64,000 nucleotides of DNA from Nocardia sp. (GTDB lineage Bacteria; Actinomycetota; Actinomycetes; Mycobacteriales; Mycobacteriaceae), in contig NZ_JAODNK010000027.1 of NCBI RefSeq assembly GCF_025465275.1, positions 62,001 to 126,000 on the forward strand, read 5' to 3'. Both the position numbers and the translations under genes were made by a program. The notes below the pieces were generated by a model. The model made no database searches. It was given only the letters and a program-made list of their open reading frames with translations, and was not told the DNA's origin. This document shows positions 54,542 through 63,290 of the stretch, piece by piece (the stretch's first letter is position 1; every line of letters begins with the position of its first letter).

Positions 54542-54574
54542 TTTGGCCGGGATCCACAGTGGATCCCGGCCAAA
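54525..54574. repeat. Interspersed palindromic element, second copy
   Basis: TTTGGCCGGGATCCAC (54542-54557) and GTGGATCCCGGCCAAA (54559-54574) are perfect 16-bp arms around one A. The outer part, 54525-54557, matches the 33-bp element of the ilvN-ilvC gap in reverse with one difference. It may also act as a terminator between the kinase and regulator genes. Confidence 0.85.
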
Positions 54575-54605
54575 GTCCGCCGTGACGACGGAGGCGACAA
54601 CCGCC

Positions 54606-55844
54606 CTACATTCCGGCCAGCGCGTCAGACCCCAGTGCGGCCGTCGCGCTTCCTTCGACAACCGCACCGAACGGCAGATCAGCACGCACCTCGAACCCGC
54701 CGTCGGGACGCGGTGCGGCGGTGAGGGTGCCGCCGACCGCCAAGGCTCGGGCCTGCATTCCCGCGATACCGCTGCCGCCGGACTGATCACCGTGGCCCGG
54801 ACCGTGCGGCCGATCATTGGTGATCGACATCGTCAGCGCGGTGGCGCTGGCTATCCGCACCCACACCGGCGCACCGGGTGCATGCCGCGACGCATTCGCC
54901 AGGGACTCCTGCACGATGCGGTACAGCGCGAGACCGGTGGTCGCCGGTACGAGGTCGAGGCTGCCGTCGATGGTCCAGGTGAGCGGTACCCCGGCGCGGC
55001 GGGCGCCCTCCAGCAGATTCAGCACATCGGCCGCGGCGGGCTGCGGTGCGTGCTCGGGCAGCTGGCCGTCGCTGCGCAGCACACCCAGCAGTCCGCGAAT
55101 CTCATTGAGCGCGGCGCGGGCTCCCGAACCGATGGATTCGAACTCCTCGCGGGCCTCCGGAGACAGCCCGTCGATGCGGTAGGGCGCGGTCTGCGCCTGC
55201 ACCACCACCATGGACATATGGTGCGCGACCACATCGTGCAGATCGCGGGCAATGCGCGCCTTCTCCTCGAGGATGGCGCGGCGGGCCCGCTCCAGCTCGG
55301 TCTCCTCGGCCTGCTTGAGCAGCGCCTGCCGCGATACCGCCACCCAGCGCACCAGCAGGCCCAGCACCACCAGGCCGGTGATGGCGATCGGCCAGCCCAA
55401 CCCGGCCTGCGCGAAGCTGTCCCCGGTCGCCGCCATCGTGGTGGCGAACAGCAGCGAGGTCGCCAGCCAGGCCACACCGACGATCTGTATGGGCGAGCGC
55501 ACCGCCACCGCGAATACCAGCGTGAACAGGCACAGAATGTGCACCACCTGGAACGGCAGATTGTTCCCGTGCTGATGCGGCACCGCGAGCGAGATGAGCA
55601 GCGCCGATCCGGCCGAAACCGCCCATCCCAGAGCGGGATTCACCCGCATCAGCAGAATCGGGAAGGCCGCGAACCCGGCAATGAAGGGCTGCGCCGCCGC
55701 CGGCACCTGATGGGTGATGTGCAGCGTCGGCCACGCGACCGCGATGAATACGACCGCGACCAATACGGTGAAACCGTCGAACCATTGCCGCGCCCATTGC
55801 CGCGACGCCGACGAGCGCCCATTCTTCGCCAATTTACCGACCAT
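54606..55844 (-). CDS. Sensor histidine kinase (NarL/DesK-type)
   Basis: A kinase of 412 residues from ATG 55844 (or 425 from ATG 55883). About six membrane helices fill the first 200 residues (GFTVLVAVVFIAVAWPTLHI, and so on to IAITGLVVLGLLVRWVAV). A HisKA_3 domain has the phospho-His in ARIARDLHDVVAHHMS. The HATPase domain has ESLANASRHAPGA and GGSGIAGMQARAL. It is the presumed partner of the response regulator 308 bases downstream. The signal is unknown. Confidence 0.9.
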   Translation of the reverse strand: MVGKLAKNGRSSASRQWARQWFDGFTVLVAVVFIAVAWPTLHITHQVPAAAQPFIAGFAAFPILLMRVNPALGWAVSAGSALLISLAVPHQHGNNLPFQVVHILCLFTLVFAVAVRSPIQIVGVAWLATSLLFATTMAATGDSFAQAGLGWPIAITGLVVLGLLVRWVAVSRQALLKQAEETELERARRAILEEKARIARDLHDVVAHHMSMVVVQAQTAPYRIDGLSPEAREEFESIGSGARAALNEIRGLLGVLRSDGQLPEHAPQPAAADVLNLLEGARRAGVPLTWTIDGSLDLVPATTGLALYRIVQESLANASRHAPGAPVWVRIASATALTMSITNDRPHGPGHGDQSGGSGIAGMQARALAVGGTLTAAPRPDGGFEVRADLPFGAVVEGSATAALGSDALAGM

Positions 55845-56011
55845 GCTCTCGACGGTAGAGAACTCGGCGGCCGTGCACGTCATACCCCCGAGTGATCTAG
55901 CACCCCGTACCGGAGTACTGCCCGCCCACCCGGCTCCCCCGCCCCGCCCATGCGGGAACAGTCCCCCAGCGTGAAGCCCGGATATCGCTCCGATTCCTAG
56001 CGTCATTCCAC

Positions 56012-56923
56012 ATGAGAGCGTTCCCGTCCGACCCGGTCACTGCGCCCCACTCCACTCCGCTCGCGAGTGACACCACCCGAGCCCTGCCCGCCGGCGCCGT
56101 CCGTACGGACCTGGCGACCGGCGCTGATCGCAGCGGCCGACCCGGCAGTCGAAACTCCCGCAACGAGCACCGCACGGCCGAGTCGGCGTCGATCCGCATC
56201 GACCAGGACCCGCCGCTCGTGCCGAGTGCACCGCCCGCAAGAGGCCGCCTGTATCGCTACGGCATGCTCGCGACGGCCGCGTCCGTACTGTTATCGGTCG
56301 CAGTAGCTTTCGCGCCTTCGGCGAGCGCCGCCGCGACCGCACCGGCGATTGCGGAGGATGCCGGGGCCCGCACCGGAATCATGGAATCGACTGCCGCACA
56401 CCCCGATCCGGCCAAGATCCCCGAGGACTTCGTCACCGAAGCCGGATACCGACCGGTCATCGAGGCAGGCATACTCGTCGACCCGCACGGCGACTGCTCC
56501 TCCCCCATCCCGCTCCCACAGGAGTTCGACCTCGCCTGCAAGGCTCACGATCTCGGCTACGACCTGCTCCGCTACGCCGACAACCGCGGCCACCCCCTCG
56601 GCCCCTGGGCCCGCCAAACCGCCGATGCCGCACTGGAACAGCGCATGTACGCGTCCTGCGATACCCGCACCAACCCCGTCTCTCGCACCGAATGCCAGGT
56701 CATGGCAGGCGTAGCCAGCACTTTCGTAGACCTCAACTCGATCCGCCAGCACTACGGCGCCCCGATCCACGAACCGGGCCTCGACAAGTCCTTCGGCCCC
56801 TCCCACTCCCTCCTCCCCGCCGGAATCGCCGTCCTGACAATCGGATCCATCGCAGCCACGGTCGCCTTCCGCCGCGCAGCCCGCACCTCCAACAGCCGAC
56901 CCCGCACCCTGGCGGTGGCGTAA
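56012..56923 (+). CDS. Secreted prokaryotic phospholipase A2-like protein
   Basis: A 303-residue protein. After an 80-residue N-terminal region comes a signal/anchor helix (residues about 84-108, ending SASAAAT). The phospholipase A2 domain follows: PHGDCSSPIPLP, then DLACKAHDLGYDLLRYADN with the catalytic HD pair at 179-180, and four cysteines (162, 176, 216, 228) that fit two disulfides. A C-terminal helix (269-287) would hold it in the membrane, which is unlike the small free Streptomyces enzyme. It would release fatty acids from phospholipids outside the cell. The stop TAATG overlaps the next start. Confidence 0.85.
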   Translation: MRAFPSDPVTAPHSTPLASDTTRALPAGAVRTDLATGADRSGRPGSRNSRNEHRTAESASIRIDQDPPLVPSAPPARGRLYRYGMLATAASVLLSVAVAFAPSASAAATAPAIAEDAGARTGIMESTAAHPDPAKIPEDFVTEAGYRPVIEAGILVDPHGDCSSPIPLPQEFDLACKAHDLGYDLLRYADNRGHPLGPWARQTADAALEQRMYASCDTRTNPVSRTECQVMAGVASTFVDLNSIRQHYGAPIHEPGLDKSFGPSHSLLPAGIAVLTIGSIAATVAFRRAARTSNSRPRTLAVA

Positions 56924-58722
56924 TGAAGAGCCACAACACTGCACCGATGAGCGCGGCCGACATCACGGGCTCGACCGGGGTCGATGCTGCCGGTCCCACA
57001 CCAGTTCATGAGGTTCCGGATCCGCAGCCGCTGCTGTCCGGCCGAGGACGCGCTACGGCTCGGCCCGACAAGTTCCGCAGTACGACAGCGGCGACCACGA
57101 GCGGCACAGCAGACCTCGGGCCGCAGACCACGACGCCCGCTGGCAACGACTCGGTCGCCGGGGAGCACCGCGACGAATTCCGGGGACGGGCAGCTGTCCC
57201 CCCGCCCTCTGAAGCCGACCCGCGAACCACATCACCTCATGACGGTGACTCGCTTGTCACTGCGCGTCCGGACTCGGATGTGACCGCCACCCCGAGGTCG
57301 CGGTCGATGCGCCTGCGCGGCAACCGCATCGGGGTTCAGGGGCGACCGACCGCAGGAATCCGGCGCGAGGTGCGCGAATCCTCCGGTGCGCGTGTGAGAT
57401 TCAGGGCACCTCGGGTGGGGACGACGGTGGGAGTCGTGTTCGGGGTGCTGGCCTCGCTCGCGCCGGGGTTGTTGCCGCGCACTCCGACTGCGCAGGCGGT
57501 GGTGACCGCGGTGCTGGTGCTGCTCGGGCTGACCGTGGTGGGACTCGGGCGGGTTGTGGTGCGGCGGATGGGGTTCGGTGGAGTGCCGGCGCGTTGGCGG
57601 GCACCGGCGCTGGTGGTGGCCGGGGCGGCGGTGCTGGTCGCGATGGCGCAGGCGCAGGATTGGCAGAACCGGCTGCGGGGTGCGATGGGGGTGTCGGCTG
57701 TCGGACCCTGGTACTGGGTGCAGTGGGCGGTCGGGTCGGCGGTCATCACCGGGGTGGTGGTCGGCGGCATTCTCGGAATCCGCTGGGTGGTGCGGCGTTT
57801 GGGGCGGATGCGCAGTCTGGCGCTACTGCTGGGGGCCGGGGTGGCGGCACAGTTCGTGGTGGTGCCCACCGTCGTCGACTGGCGCAAGGCGGCCTATGCG
57901 TCGGCGAATGCCTTTGTCGATCCGGGTCTGTCGCAGCCGAGTGCGGCGACGCGGTCGGGTAGCCCGGTGTCGATGGCGAGCTGGCCGTCGCTGGGCGCGC
58001 AGGGGCGCAAGTTCGTGGCCGGAACTCCGGCTCAGGCGGTGCGGGTGTACGTGGGGTTGAATTCGGCGCCGGACCTGAATGCGCGGGTGGCGCTGGTGAT
58101 TCGAGAGCTGGAGCGCTCGGGCGGACTACAGCGCGGGAATCTGGTGGTCACCGTGCCGACCGGCTCCGGCTGGATCGACGGCGAGGCGGCCGCCGGTTTC
58201 GATCAGCGCTTCGGCGGCGATGTGGCGCTGGTCGGACTGCAATATTCGGACGCGCCCAGCTGGGCGACCTTCGTCTTCGGCCGCAAGGCCGCCGAACAGT
58301 CCGCTCGCACCCTGTTCGATGCTGTCGAACAACGGATTTCGACGCTGCCCCACCCACCGAAGCTGTACGTCTACGGTCAGAGTCTGGGCGCGCTGGGCGG
58401 CAGCTCGATCTTCACCGATGATGCCGATCAGGCCCGCCGCACCTGCGCGGTGCTGTGGGCCGGGCCGCCGGCGGGGCAGGTATATCGCAGCGGCGCAATG
58501 GTTCTCGCGAATGCCTCCGACCCCGTGGTCCGCTGGTCTCCGGCATTGCTGTGGCGCGCACCGAATCTCACCGGCACCCGGCCGGATGCCCCTGTCCCCG
58601 GCTGGCTTCCGTTCGTCAGCTTCATTCAGACCAGCGCGGATCTGCTCGGCGCCCTCGACGCTCCCTCCGGGCACGGCCACCGCTACGGCACCGATCAGGG
58701 CACGGCTCTGGGCAGCTGCTGA
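56923..58722 (+). CDS. Membrane alpha/beta hydrolase (PF10081 type)
   Basis: A 599-residue protein. About 150 N-terminal residues are disordered, with many Thr, Pro and Arg. Four membrane helices lie between about 165 and 325 (VGVVFGVLASLAPGLLPRTP, VVTAVLVLLGLTVVGLGRVV, ALVVAGAAVLVAMAQ, LALLLGAGVAAQFVV). The C-terminal alpha/beta-hydrolase domain has the nucleophile elbow YGQSLGALGG (S487) and a candidate His in GHGHRYG near 585. The family is probably a lipase or esterase acting at the envelope. ATG 56923 shares one base with the phospholipase stop, so the two are coupled. Confidence 0.88.
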   Translation: MKSHNTAPMSAADITGSTGVDAAGPTPVHEVPDPQPLLSGRGRATARPDKFRSTTAATTSGTADLGPQTTTPAGNDSVAGEHRDEFRGRAAVPPPSEADPRTTSPHDGDSLVTARPDSDVTATPRSRSMRLRGNRIGVQGRPTAGIRREVRESSGARVRFRAPRVGTTVGVVFGVLASLAPGLLPRTPTAQAVVTAVLVLLGLTVVGLGRVVVRRMGFGGVPARWRAPALVVAGAAVLVAMAQAQDWQNRLRGAMGVSAVGPWYWVQWAVGSAVITGVVVGGILGIRWVVRRLGRMRSLALLLGAGVAAQFVVVPTVVDWRKAAYASANAFVDPGLSQPSAATRSGSPVSMASWPSLGAQGRKFVAGTPAQAVRVYVGLNSAPDLNARVALVIRELERSGGLQRGNLVVTVPTGSGWIDGEAAAGFDQRFGGDVALVGLQYSDAPSWATFVFGRKAAEQSARTLFDAVEQRISTLPHPPKLYVYGQSLGALGGSSIFTDDADQARRTCAVLWAGPPAGQVYRSGAMVLANASDPVVRWSPALLWRAPNLTGTRPDAPVPGWLPFVSFIQTSADLLGALDAPSGHGHRYGTDQGTALGSC

Positions 58723-58746
58723 CCCGGCACAGCTCACAAAACAGAA

Positions 58747-58780
58747 CGGCTCCCGGCCGGGAGCAACCAGCCGGGAGCCG
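58747..58780. terminator. Terminator between hydrolase and gatA
   Basis: CGGCTCCCGGC and GCCGGGAGCCG pair around a 12-base loop, between convergent genes. Confidence 0.8.
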
Positions 58781-58815
58781 AATCAGCTTGTCCGATCAGA
58801 GGATCGGGTTCGGTA

Positions 58816-60285
58816 TCAAGCGACCGGGCCGCGCGCCGCCTCGTAGGCCGCACCGACGCGGTAGAGCCGGTCGTCGGCCAGCGCCGGCGCCATGATCTGC
58901 AGACCCACCGGCATACCGTCGTCCGCGCTCAGCCCGGACGGCACCGACATACCGCAGTGCCCGGCCAAGTTCGTCGGCAGCGTGCACAGGTCGGAGAGGT
59001 ACATGGCCAGCGGATCGTTGACCTTCTCGCCCAGCTTCCACGGCGTGAACGGACTGGTCGGCGAGACCAGCACATCCACCGACTCGTACGCCTTGTCGAA
59101 GTCGCGCGCGATCAGCGTGCGAACCCGCAGCGCCTGACCGTAGAAGGCGTCGTAGGAACCGGCCGACAGCGCATAGGTGCCGATCATGATGCGGCGCTTG
59201 ACCTCCGGGCCGAAACCGGCCGCACGGCTGATCGACATGACCTGATCCGCACTGTGCGAACCGTCGTCACCGACGCGCACGCCGTACCGCATGGAATCGA
59301 AGCGCGCCAGGTTGGAGGACACCTCGGACGGCAGGATGAGGTAGTAGGCGGCCAGCGCGTGCACGAAGTTCGGGCAGGACACCTCCAGCACCTCGGCGCC
59401 GAGCTCCTTCAACTGCGCCACAGCGGCATCGAAGGAATTGATGACACCCGACTGGTAGCTGTCGGAGTGCAACTCCCGCACCACGCCGACCTTCACACCG
59501 GTCAGATCACCCTTCGCACCCTCGCGGGCGGCGGCCACCACCGGCGGCACCGGGACATTGCGCGAGGTGGAGTCGCGCGGGTCGTACCCGGCGATGACCT
59601 CGTGCAGCAGCGCGGTATCCAGCACGGTGCGGCCACACGGCCCACCCTGATCCAGCGAGGACGCACAGGCGACCAGGCCGTACCGGGAGACGGTGCCGTA
59701 GGTGGGCTTGGTGCCGACCGTCGCGGTGACCGCGGCGGGCTGGCGAATGGAACCACCGGTATCGGTGCCGATGGCCAGCGGAGCCTGGTAGGAGGCGAGC
59801 GCCGCCGCCGAGCCACCGCCGGAGCCGCCCGGAATCCGGGTGGTGTCCCACGGGTTCCGGGTCGGGCCGTAGGCCGAGTTCTCGGTGGAGGAGCCCATGG
59901 CGAACTCATCCATATTGGTCTTGCCGAGAATCGGGATGCCCGCCTGGCGCAGCCGCGTGGTCAGGGTCGCGTCGTACGGCGCGACCCAGCCCTCGAGGAT
60001 CTTCGACCCACAGGTGGTCGGCATGTCGGTGGTGGTGAAAACGTCCTTGAGCGCCAAGGGAACACCGGCCAGCGGCGAGGCGACGGTCCCGGCGGCGATC
60101 GCGCGATCCACCTCGGCGGCGGTCAGCAGCGCCTGCTCACCGGCGACGTGCAGGAAGGCATTGATCTCGCCGTCGACCTCGGCAATGCGCTGGATGTGCG
60201 CCTCGGTCACCTCGACCGAGGACACCTCACGGGCGTGGATCTTCTCGGCAAGCTCCGCGGCGGAAAGCTTGGTCAGCTCGCTCAT
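58816..60285 (-). CDS. gatA: Asp-tRNA(Asn)/Glu-tRNA(Gln) amidotransferase subunit A
   Basis: A 489-residue amidase-signature enzyme that releases ammonia from glutamine for the GatB reaction. The catalytic Lys is in PLALKDVF, and the amidase motif [14 protein letters not shown] and [12 protein letters not shown] carry the Ser pair. The C-terminal [13 protein letters not shown] and [15 protein letters not shown] are typical. ATG 60285 overlaps the gatC stop by four bases, so it is co-translated with gatC. Confidence 0.97.
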   Translation of the reverse strand: MSELTKLSAAELAEKIHAREVSSVEVTEAHIQRIAEVDGEINAFLHVAGEQALLTAAEVDRAIAAGTVASPLAGVPLALKDVFTTTDMPTTCGSKILEGWVAPYDATLTTRLRQAGIPILGKTNMDEFAMGSSTENSAYGPTRNPWDTTRIPGGSGGGSAAALASYQAPLAIGTDTGGSIRQPAAVTATVGTKPTYGTVSRYGLVACASSLDQGGPCGRTVLDTALLHEVIAGYDPRDSTSRNVPVPPVVAAAREGAKGDLTGVKVGVVRELHSDSYQSGVINSFDAAVAQLKELGAEVLEVSCPNFVHALAAYYLILPSEVSSNLARFDSMRYGVRVGDDGSHSADQVMSISRAAGFGPEVKRRIMIGTYALSAGSYDAFYGQALRVRTLIARDFDKAYESVDVLVSPTSPFTPWKLGEKVNDPLAMYLSDLCTLPTNLAGHCGMSVPSGLSADDGMPVGLQIMAPALADDRLYRVGAAYEAARGPVA

Positions 60286-60581
60286 GCGCCCTCTCCCAGA
60301 ATCTGCGGAACCAGGAACCGCTGGTCCTCGGCCGCGGGCGCACCGGAGAGCGCCTGCTCCGGGGTGAGGCACGGCTGCTCCACGTCCGGGCGCGTCACAT
60401 TGGTCGCGGGGTTCGGGGAGGCGGTGGCGGGGACATCGGCCGCGGCGACCTCGGAAATCTGCGCGACGTAGGTCAGGATGGAATCCAACTGACCGGCGTA
60501 CAGATCGAGTTCGTCATCGGTCAAAGCGAGCCGGGACAACCGGGCGAGATGTGCGACCTCGTCCCTGGAGATGGCGGGCAC
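60282..60581 (-). CDS. gatC: Asp-tRNA(Asn)/Glu-tRNA(Gln) amidotransferase subunit C
   Basis: A 99-residue GatC, the usual length, which holds GatA and GatB together. It starts [20 protein letters not shown] and ends [20 protein letters not shown], both family marks. GTG 60581 is preferred over ATG 60611 because an AGGGG site lies eight bases upstream and the length then fits the family. Confidence 0.95.
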   Translation of the reverse strand: MPAISRDEVAHLARLSRLALTDDELDLYAGQLDSILTYVAQISEVAAADVPATASPNPATNVTRPDVEQPCLTPEQALSGAPAAEDQRFLVPQILGEGA

Positions 60582-60857
60582 CGCGGGACCCCTTTCGGCT
60601 GGTTCGAGCATGAAGATTCGGCATCCGACAGCCTAGCGGGGTGCACCGGGAGCACCGTGGCAGGTATCGCGAGCGGCGAATCACCGCCCGCGATACCTTG
60701 GTTGGACACCCACTCGCTTCGATACGTGACCGACCGGTAAGTGTCCTAGGTCACACGAATGGCTTCGATTCGATAACCCGCACCGGAGGGTGTAAATATT
60801 GCGGGACTCGGGTACCCGTCCGAAAGTCTCGGTCGCACAGGAAAGAAAGGAAGGCAC

Positions 60858-61508
60858 GTGTCATACCTGCTTCGCGTGCAACTTCCGGATCGTCCAGGCA
60901 GTCTCGGTTCGCTCGCTCTCGCGCTCGGTTCCGTAGGCGCCGATATCCTTTCCCTGGATGTCGTCGACCGCGGTGACGGTTTCGCGATCGACGACATAGT
61001 GGTCGAGGTTCCGACGGGCGCACTTCCGGACACGCTTATTACCGCAGCGGAATCCGTACACGACGTACAGGTGGATTCGCTGCGCCCGTACTCGGGCATG
61101 CTCGACACCCACCGCGAACTCGAGCTCATCGACCAGGTCGCCAATGCACGCGACGACCGGCTGCAGGTGCTGGTCGACGGCGTACCGCGGGTCTTGCGGG
61201 TCGGCTGGAGCACCGTGATAGATATGGGCCCGCAGGGCGCCTATCGCGTGGTGGGCAGCCAGAGCGCCCCGTCCACCCAGGCGTCCTCGGCGCCCTGGAT
61301 GCCGCTCGAGAAGCCGGCCATCCTGGACGGTGAAGGCGATTGGGTGCCGGAGCTGTGGAAGGACATGGACACCAAGCTGGCCGCCGCACCGCTGGGCAAT
61401 ACCGGCAAGGTACTGCTGCTGGGCCGCCCGGGCGGACCCGATTTCCGCCCCTCCGAGGTGGCGCGCCTGGGTTATCTGGCGGGGATAGTCGCCACCGTTC
61501 TGGGCTGA
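60858..61508 (+). CDS. ACT-domain protein (Rv3013-like)
   Basis: A 216-residue protein with an N-terminal ACT domain (LLRVQLPDRPGSLGSLALAL, GADILSLDVVDRGDGFAIDD) and a second, less clear part ending in VLLLGRPGGPDFRPSEVARL. It probably binds an amino acid and regulates something, but the target is unknown. The position between gatC and ligA matches Rv3013. The start is GTG 60858, with AAGGAAGG upstream. Confidence 0.88.
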   Translation: MSYLLRVQLPDRPGSLGSLALALGSVGADILSLDVVDRGDGFAIDDIVVEVPTGALPDTLITAAESVHDVQVDSLRPYSGMLDTHRELELIDQVANARDDRLQVLVDGVPRVLRVGWSTVIDMGPQGAYRVVGSQSAPSTQASSAPWMPLEKPAILDGEGDWVPELWKDMDTKLAAAPLGNTGKVLLLGRPGGPDFRPSEVARLGYLAGIVATVLG

Positions 61509-61619
61509 TTTTCTACTCTTTCGCGCCGGTGTGAGCTCTCTCGCACCGGCGCGATTCGGTTGCCGGGCAGGGGCTTTCCTGCCGTCGCGCCTGTTCGGCG
61601 TCAAGTTCTCAGGTTTTAT

Positions 61620-61662
61620 CTACTATTCAGCTCAGTAGGTCATCTACTATGTAGCTACGTAG
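61620..61662. promoter_or_regulatory. Two repeated dyads before the secreted-protein operon
   Basis: CTACTATTCAGCTCAGTAG (61620-61638) and CTACTATGTAGCTACGTAG (61644-61662) share 15 of 19 bases, 24 bases apart, each a partial CTAC/GTAG dyad. They lie 51-93 bases before the TTG start. The CTAC-GTAG pattern recalls BlaI/CopY-type operators, but no such regulator is nearby. Confidence 0.6.
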
Positions 61663-61712
61663 AAAAGCCGCCGATCACGCGGCGTACCTGCGAACAGAGA
61701 GGCAGAGTCGCC

Positions 61713-62108
61713 TTGCTCGACTACCGATCGACACCGAAATCTCGCGCCCGGCGGATATCCATCACCGTGGCACAACTGGTCGGCGCTACCGCCGCGGCCA
61801 CCATCGCCGCGGGAACCGCTGCCGCGGAACCCTATTCGCGCGGCGAATCGCCGGGACCTGGCCGTTCCAACTCCCAGGGCGATACCTCCGGCGCCCACCA
61901 CGGCGATCCGCTCGGTTACCACCACACCGATGCGAATCCGCAACGGCAGAACGAACATTGGCAGAATCGGCGCCAGTTGGACTACGCACCGCAGACGCCC
62001 CCGCAGACCGGCAATGGCGGCGGTAATACCAATAGCACGTGGAACGCAATCGACAATCCGGACGGCGCCGGCTGGTCCGTCTGCCGCCCGCAAGCAAGTT
62101 GGTGCTGA
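61713..62108 (+). CDS. Small secreted protein of unknown function
   Basis: A 131-residue protein with an N-terminal signal peptide (RRISITVAQLVGATAAATIA, AGTAAAEP, cleavage near residue 40). The mature part is Gly, Asn, Gln and His-rich, lacks a recognised domain, and ends DGAGWSVCRPQASWC with two cysteines. The start is TTG 61713, with GAGAGG ten bases upstream. The stop shares a base with the next gene's ATG (TGATG), so the two secreted proteins are made together. Confidence 0.7.
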   Translation: MLDYRSTPKSRARRISITVAQLVGATAAATIAAGTAAAEPYSRGESPGPGRSNSQGDTSGAHHGDPLGYHHTDANPQRQNEHWQNRRQLDYAPQTPPQTGNGGGNTNSTWNAIDNPDGAGWSVCRPQASWC

Positions 62109-62647
62109 TGACTACCGTGACCGATACCCCGACCACCCGTAACCTGCGCCGCGGTGCGTTCGCACCGGTTGCCGTCGCCGTATTGACCACTGCCGGAATA
62201 ACTTTCGGCGCGGGATTCGCGGAAGCCGAGGAGCGTAGGACACGCCCCGGCGCGAGCTGCCTGTGGGCCGGAGACACCTATCAGCCCGGCGCGACGATTG
62301 TCGCGGGCGGCACCGCCTACAGCTGCGGTACCGATCAGAATGCGCCGCACTGGTTCAGCCAAGGGCCCACCGGCAAGGCGAGCACCGTACGCAACCCCGG
62401 GGCGGTCACCGCACCTGCCGGGCAATTCAGCACGGGCGCAAGGCAACCCGGCACCAGTTACAACGACTACTGCGTCACCAATCAGCTCATCCCCGGCACC
62501 GACGATGTGTACCAGGTCGTCCGGGTGGGCGACGGCACGATGATGTGGAAGGCCGCCGCGCCGATCTCGCAGTGGAAGTTCGATTCCGCCCGGCCGGAAC
62601 CCACCTGGCGCACCGGAAGCCTGTGCTACGACGGCAGTTTGATGTGA
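62108..62647 (+). CDS. Secreted protein, partner of the preceding gene
   Basis: A 179-residue protein with a signal peptide (APVAVAVLTTAGITFGAGFA, cleavage near AEA-EER at about residue 41). The mature protein has four cysteines (ASCLWAGDTYQPGATIVAGG, TAYSCGTD, DYCVTNQ and LCYDG), probably two disulfides, and many aromatic residues. No family is recognised. Translation is coupled to the upstream gene by TGATG, and both lie downstream of the double dyad at 61620-61662. They may form a secreted pair. Confidence 0.8.
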   Translation: MTTVTDTPTTRNLRRGAFAPVAVAVLTTAGITFGAGFAEAEERRTRPGASCLWAGDTYQPGATIVAGGTAYSCGTDQNAPHWFSQGPTGKASTVRNPGAVTAPAGQFSTGARQPGTSYNDYCVTNQLIPGTDDVYQVVRVGDGTMMWKAAAPISQWKFDSARPEPTWRTGSLCYDGSLM

Positions 62648-62684
62648 GCCGGTGGCTCCGGTAGTCCAGACAGGCGCGGCTGCG

Positions 62685-63191
62685 CTAGGTGAGCGGCAGC
62701 CGCATGACGGTCAACGGCAGACCTGCCATGGTCTTCCAGCCACGCTCCGGCACCGGGGTGAAGCCCAGCCGCTCGTACATGCGCCGGGCGTCGACCATAT
62801 CGGGCATCGTGGTGAGCACCACGGCCGCGTACCCCTCGGTGCGCGCGGCCTCGATGACATAGCGCACCAGTGCCGTACCGACGCCTGATCCGCGCGCCTG
62901 TTTGGCCGTGGCCAGCATGCGGAATTCCAGTTCGCCCGGCCGGGCGATATCGGCGAACAGCGTCCCCGGCCGCGCCATGGTCAGCGAGCCGATGACCGTC
63001 TCGTCCTGGACCGCCACCAGAATCTCCGCGGCCTCGGCGCGGGTCACGGTGTCGGCAAGCTCTGCCACATAAGGGCTTTCGGGCATCACATAGCCCTCAC
63101 CCACATAGACGTCGACCGTCAATGCCCCGATGGCCGGGTAGTCCCCGGGCCCGGCATCCCGGATCCGCACCGCCGCACGCTCATCACTCAT
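62685..63191 (-). CDS. GNAT-family N-acetyltransferase
   Basis: A 168-residue GNAT enzyme. It opens AVRIRDAGPGDYPAIGALTV. The acetyl-CoA loop is KQARGSGVGTALVRYVIEAA (residues about 112-131) and the end is MYERLGFTPVPERGW. The substrate is unknown. Start ATG 63191. It is downstream of and co-directional with ligA, separated by a strong hairpin, so probably transcribed on its own. Confidence 0.88.
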   Translation of the reverse strand: MSDERAAVRIRDAGPGDYPAIGALTVDVYVGEGYVMPESPYVAELADTVTRAEAAEILVAVQDETVIGSLTMARPGTLFADIARPGELEFRMLATAKQARGSGVGTALVRYVIEAARTEGYAAVVLTTMPDMVDARRMYERLGFTPVPERGWKTMAGLPLTVMRLPLT

Positions 63192-63247
63192 CACCACAAC
63201 TCCATCCTCAGCACCGGTCCCCCAACACAATTGGTGGTCCTTCCCCA

Positions 63248-63284
63248 CGAGCCGGTGCGGACGTCCGGCGTCCGCACCGGCTCG
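63248..63284. terminator. ligA terminator hairpin
   Basis: CGAGCCGGTGCGGACG and CGTCCGCACCGGCTCG form a perfect 16-bp stem around TCCGG, seven bases past the ligA stop. Confidence 0.88.
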
Positions 63285-63290
63285 TACCCG

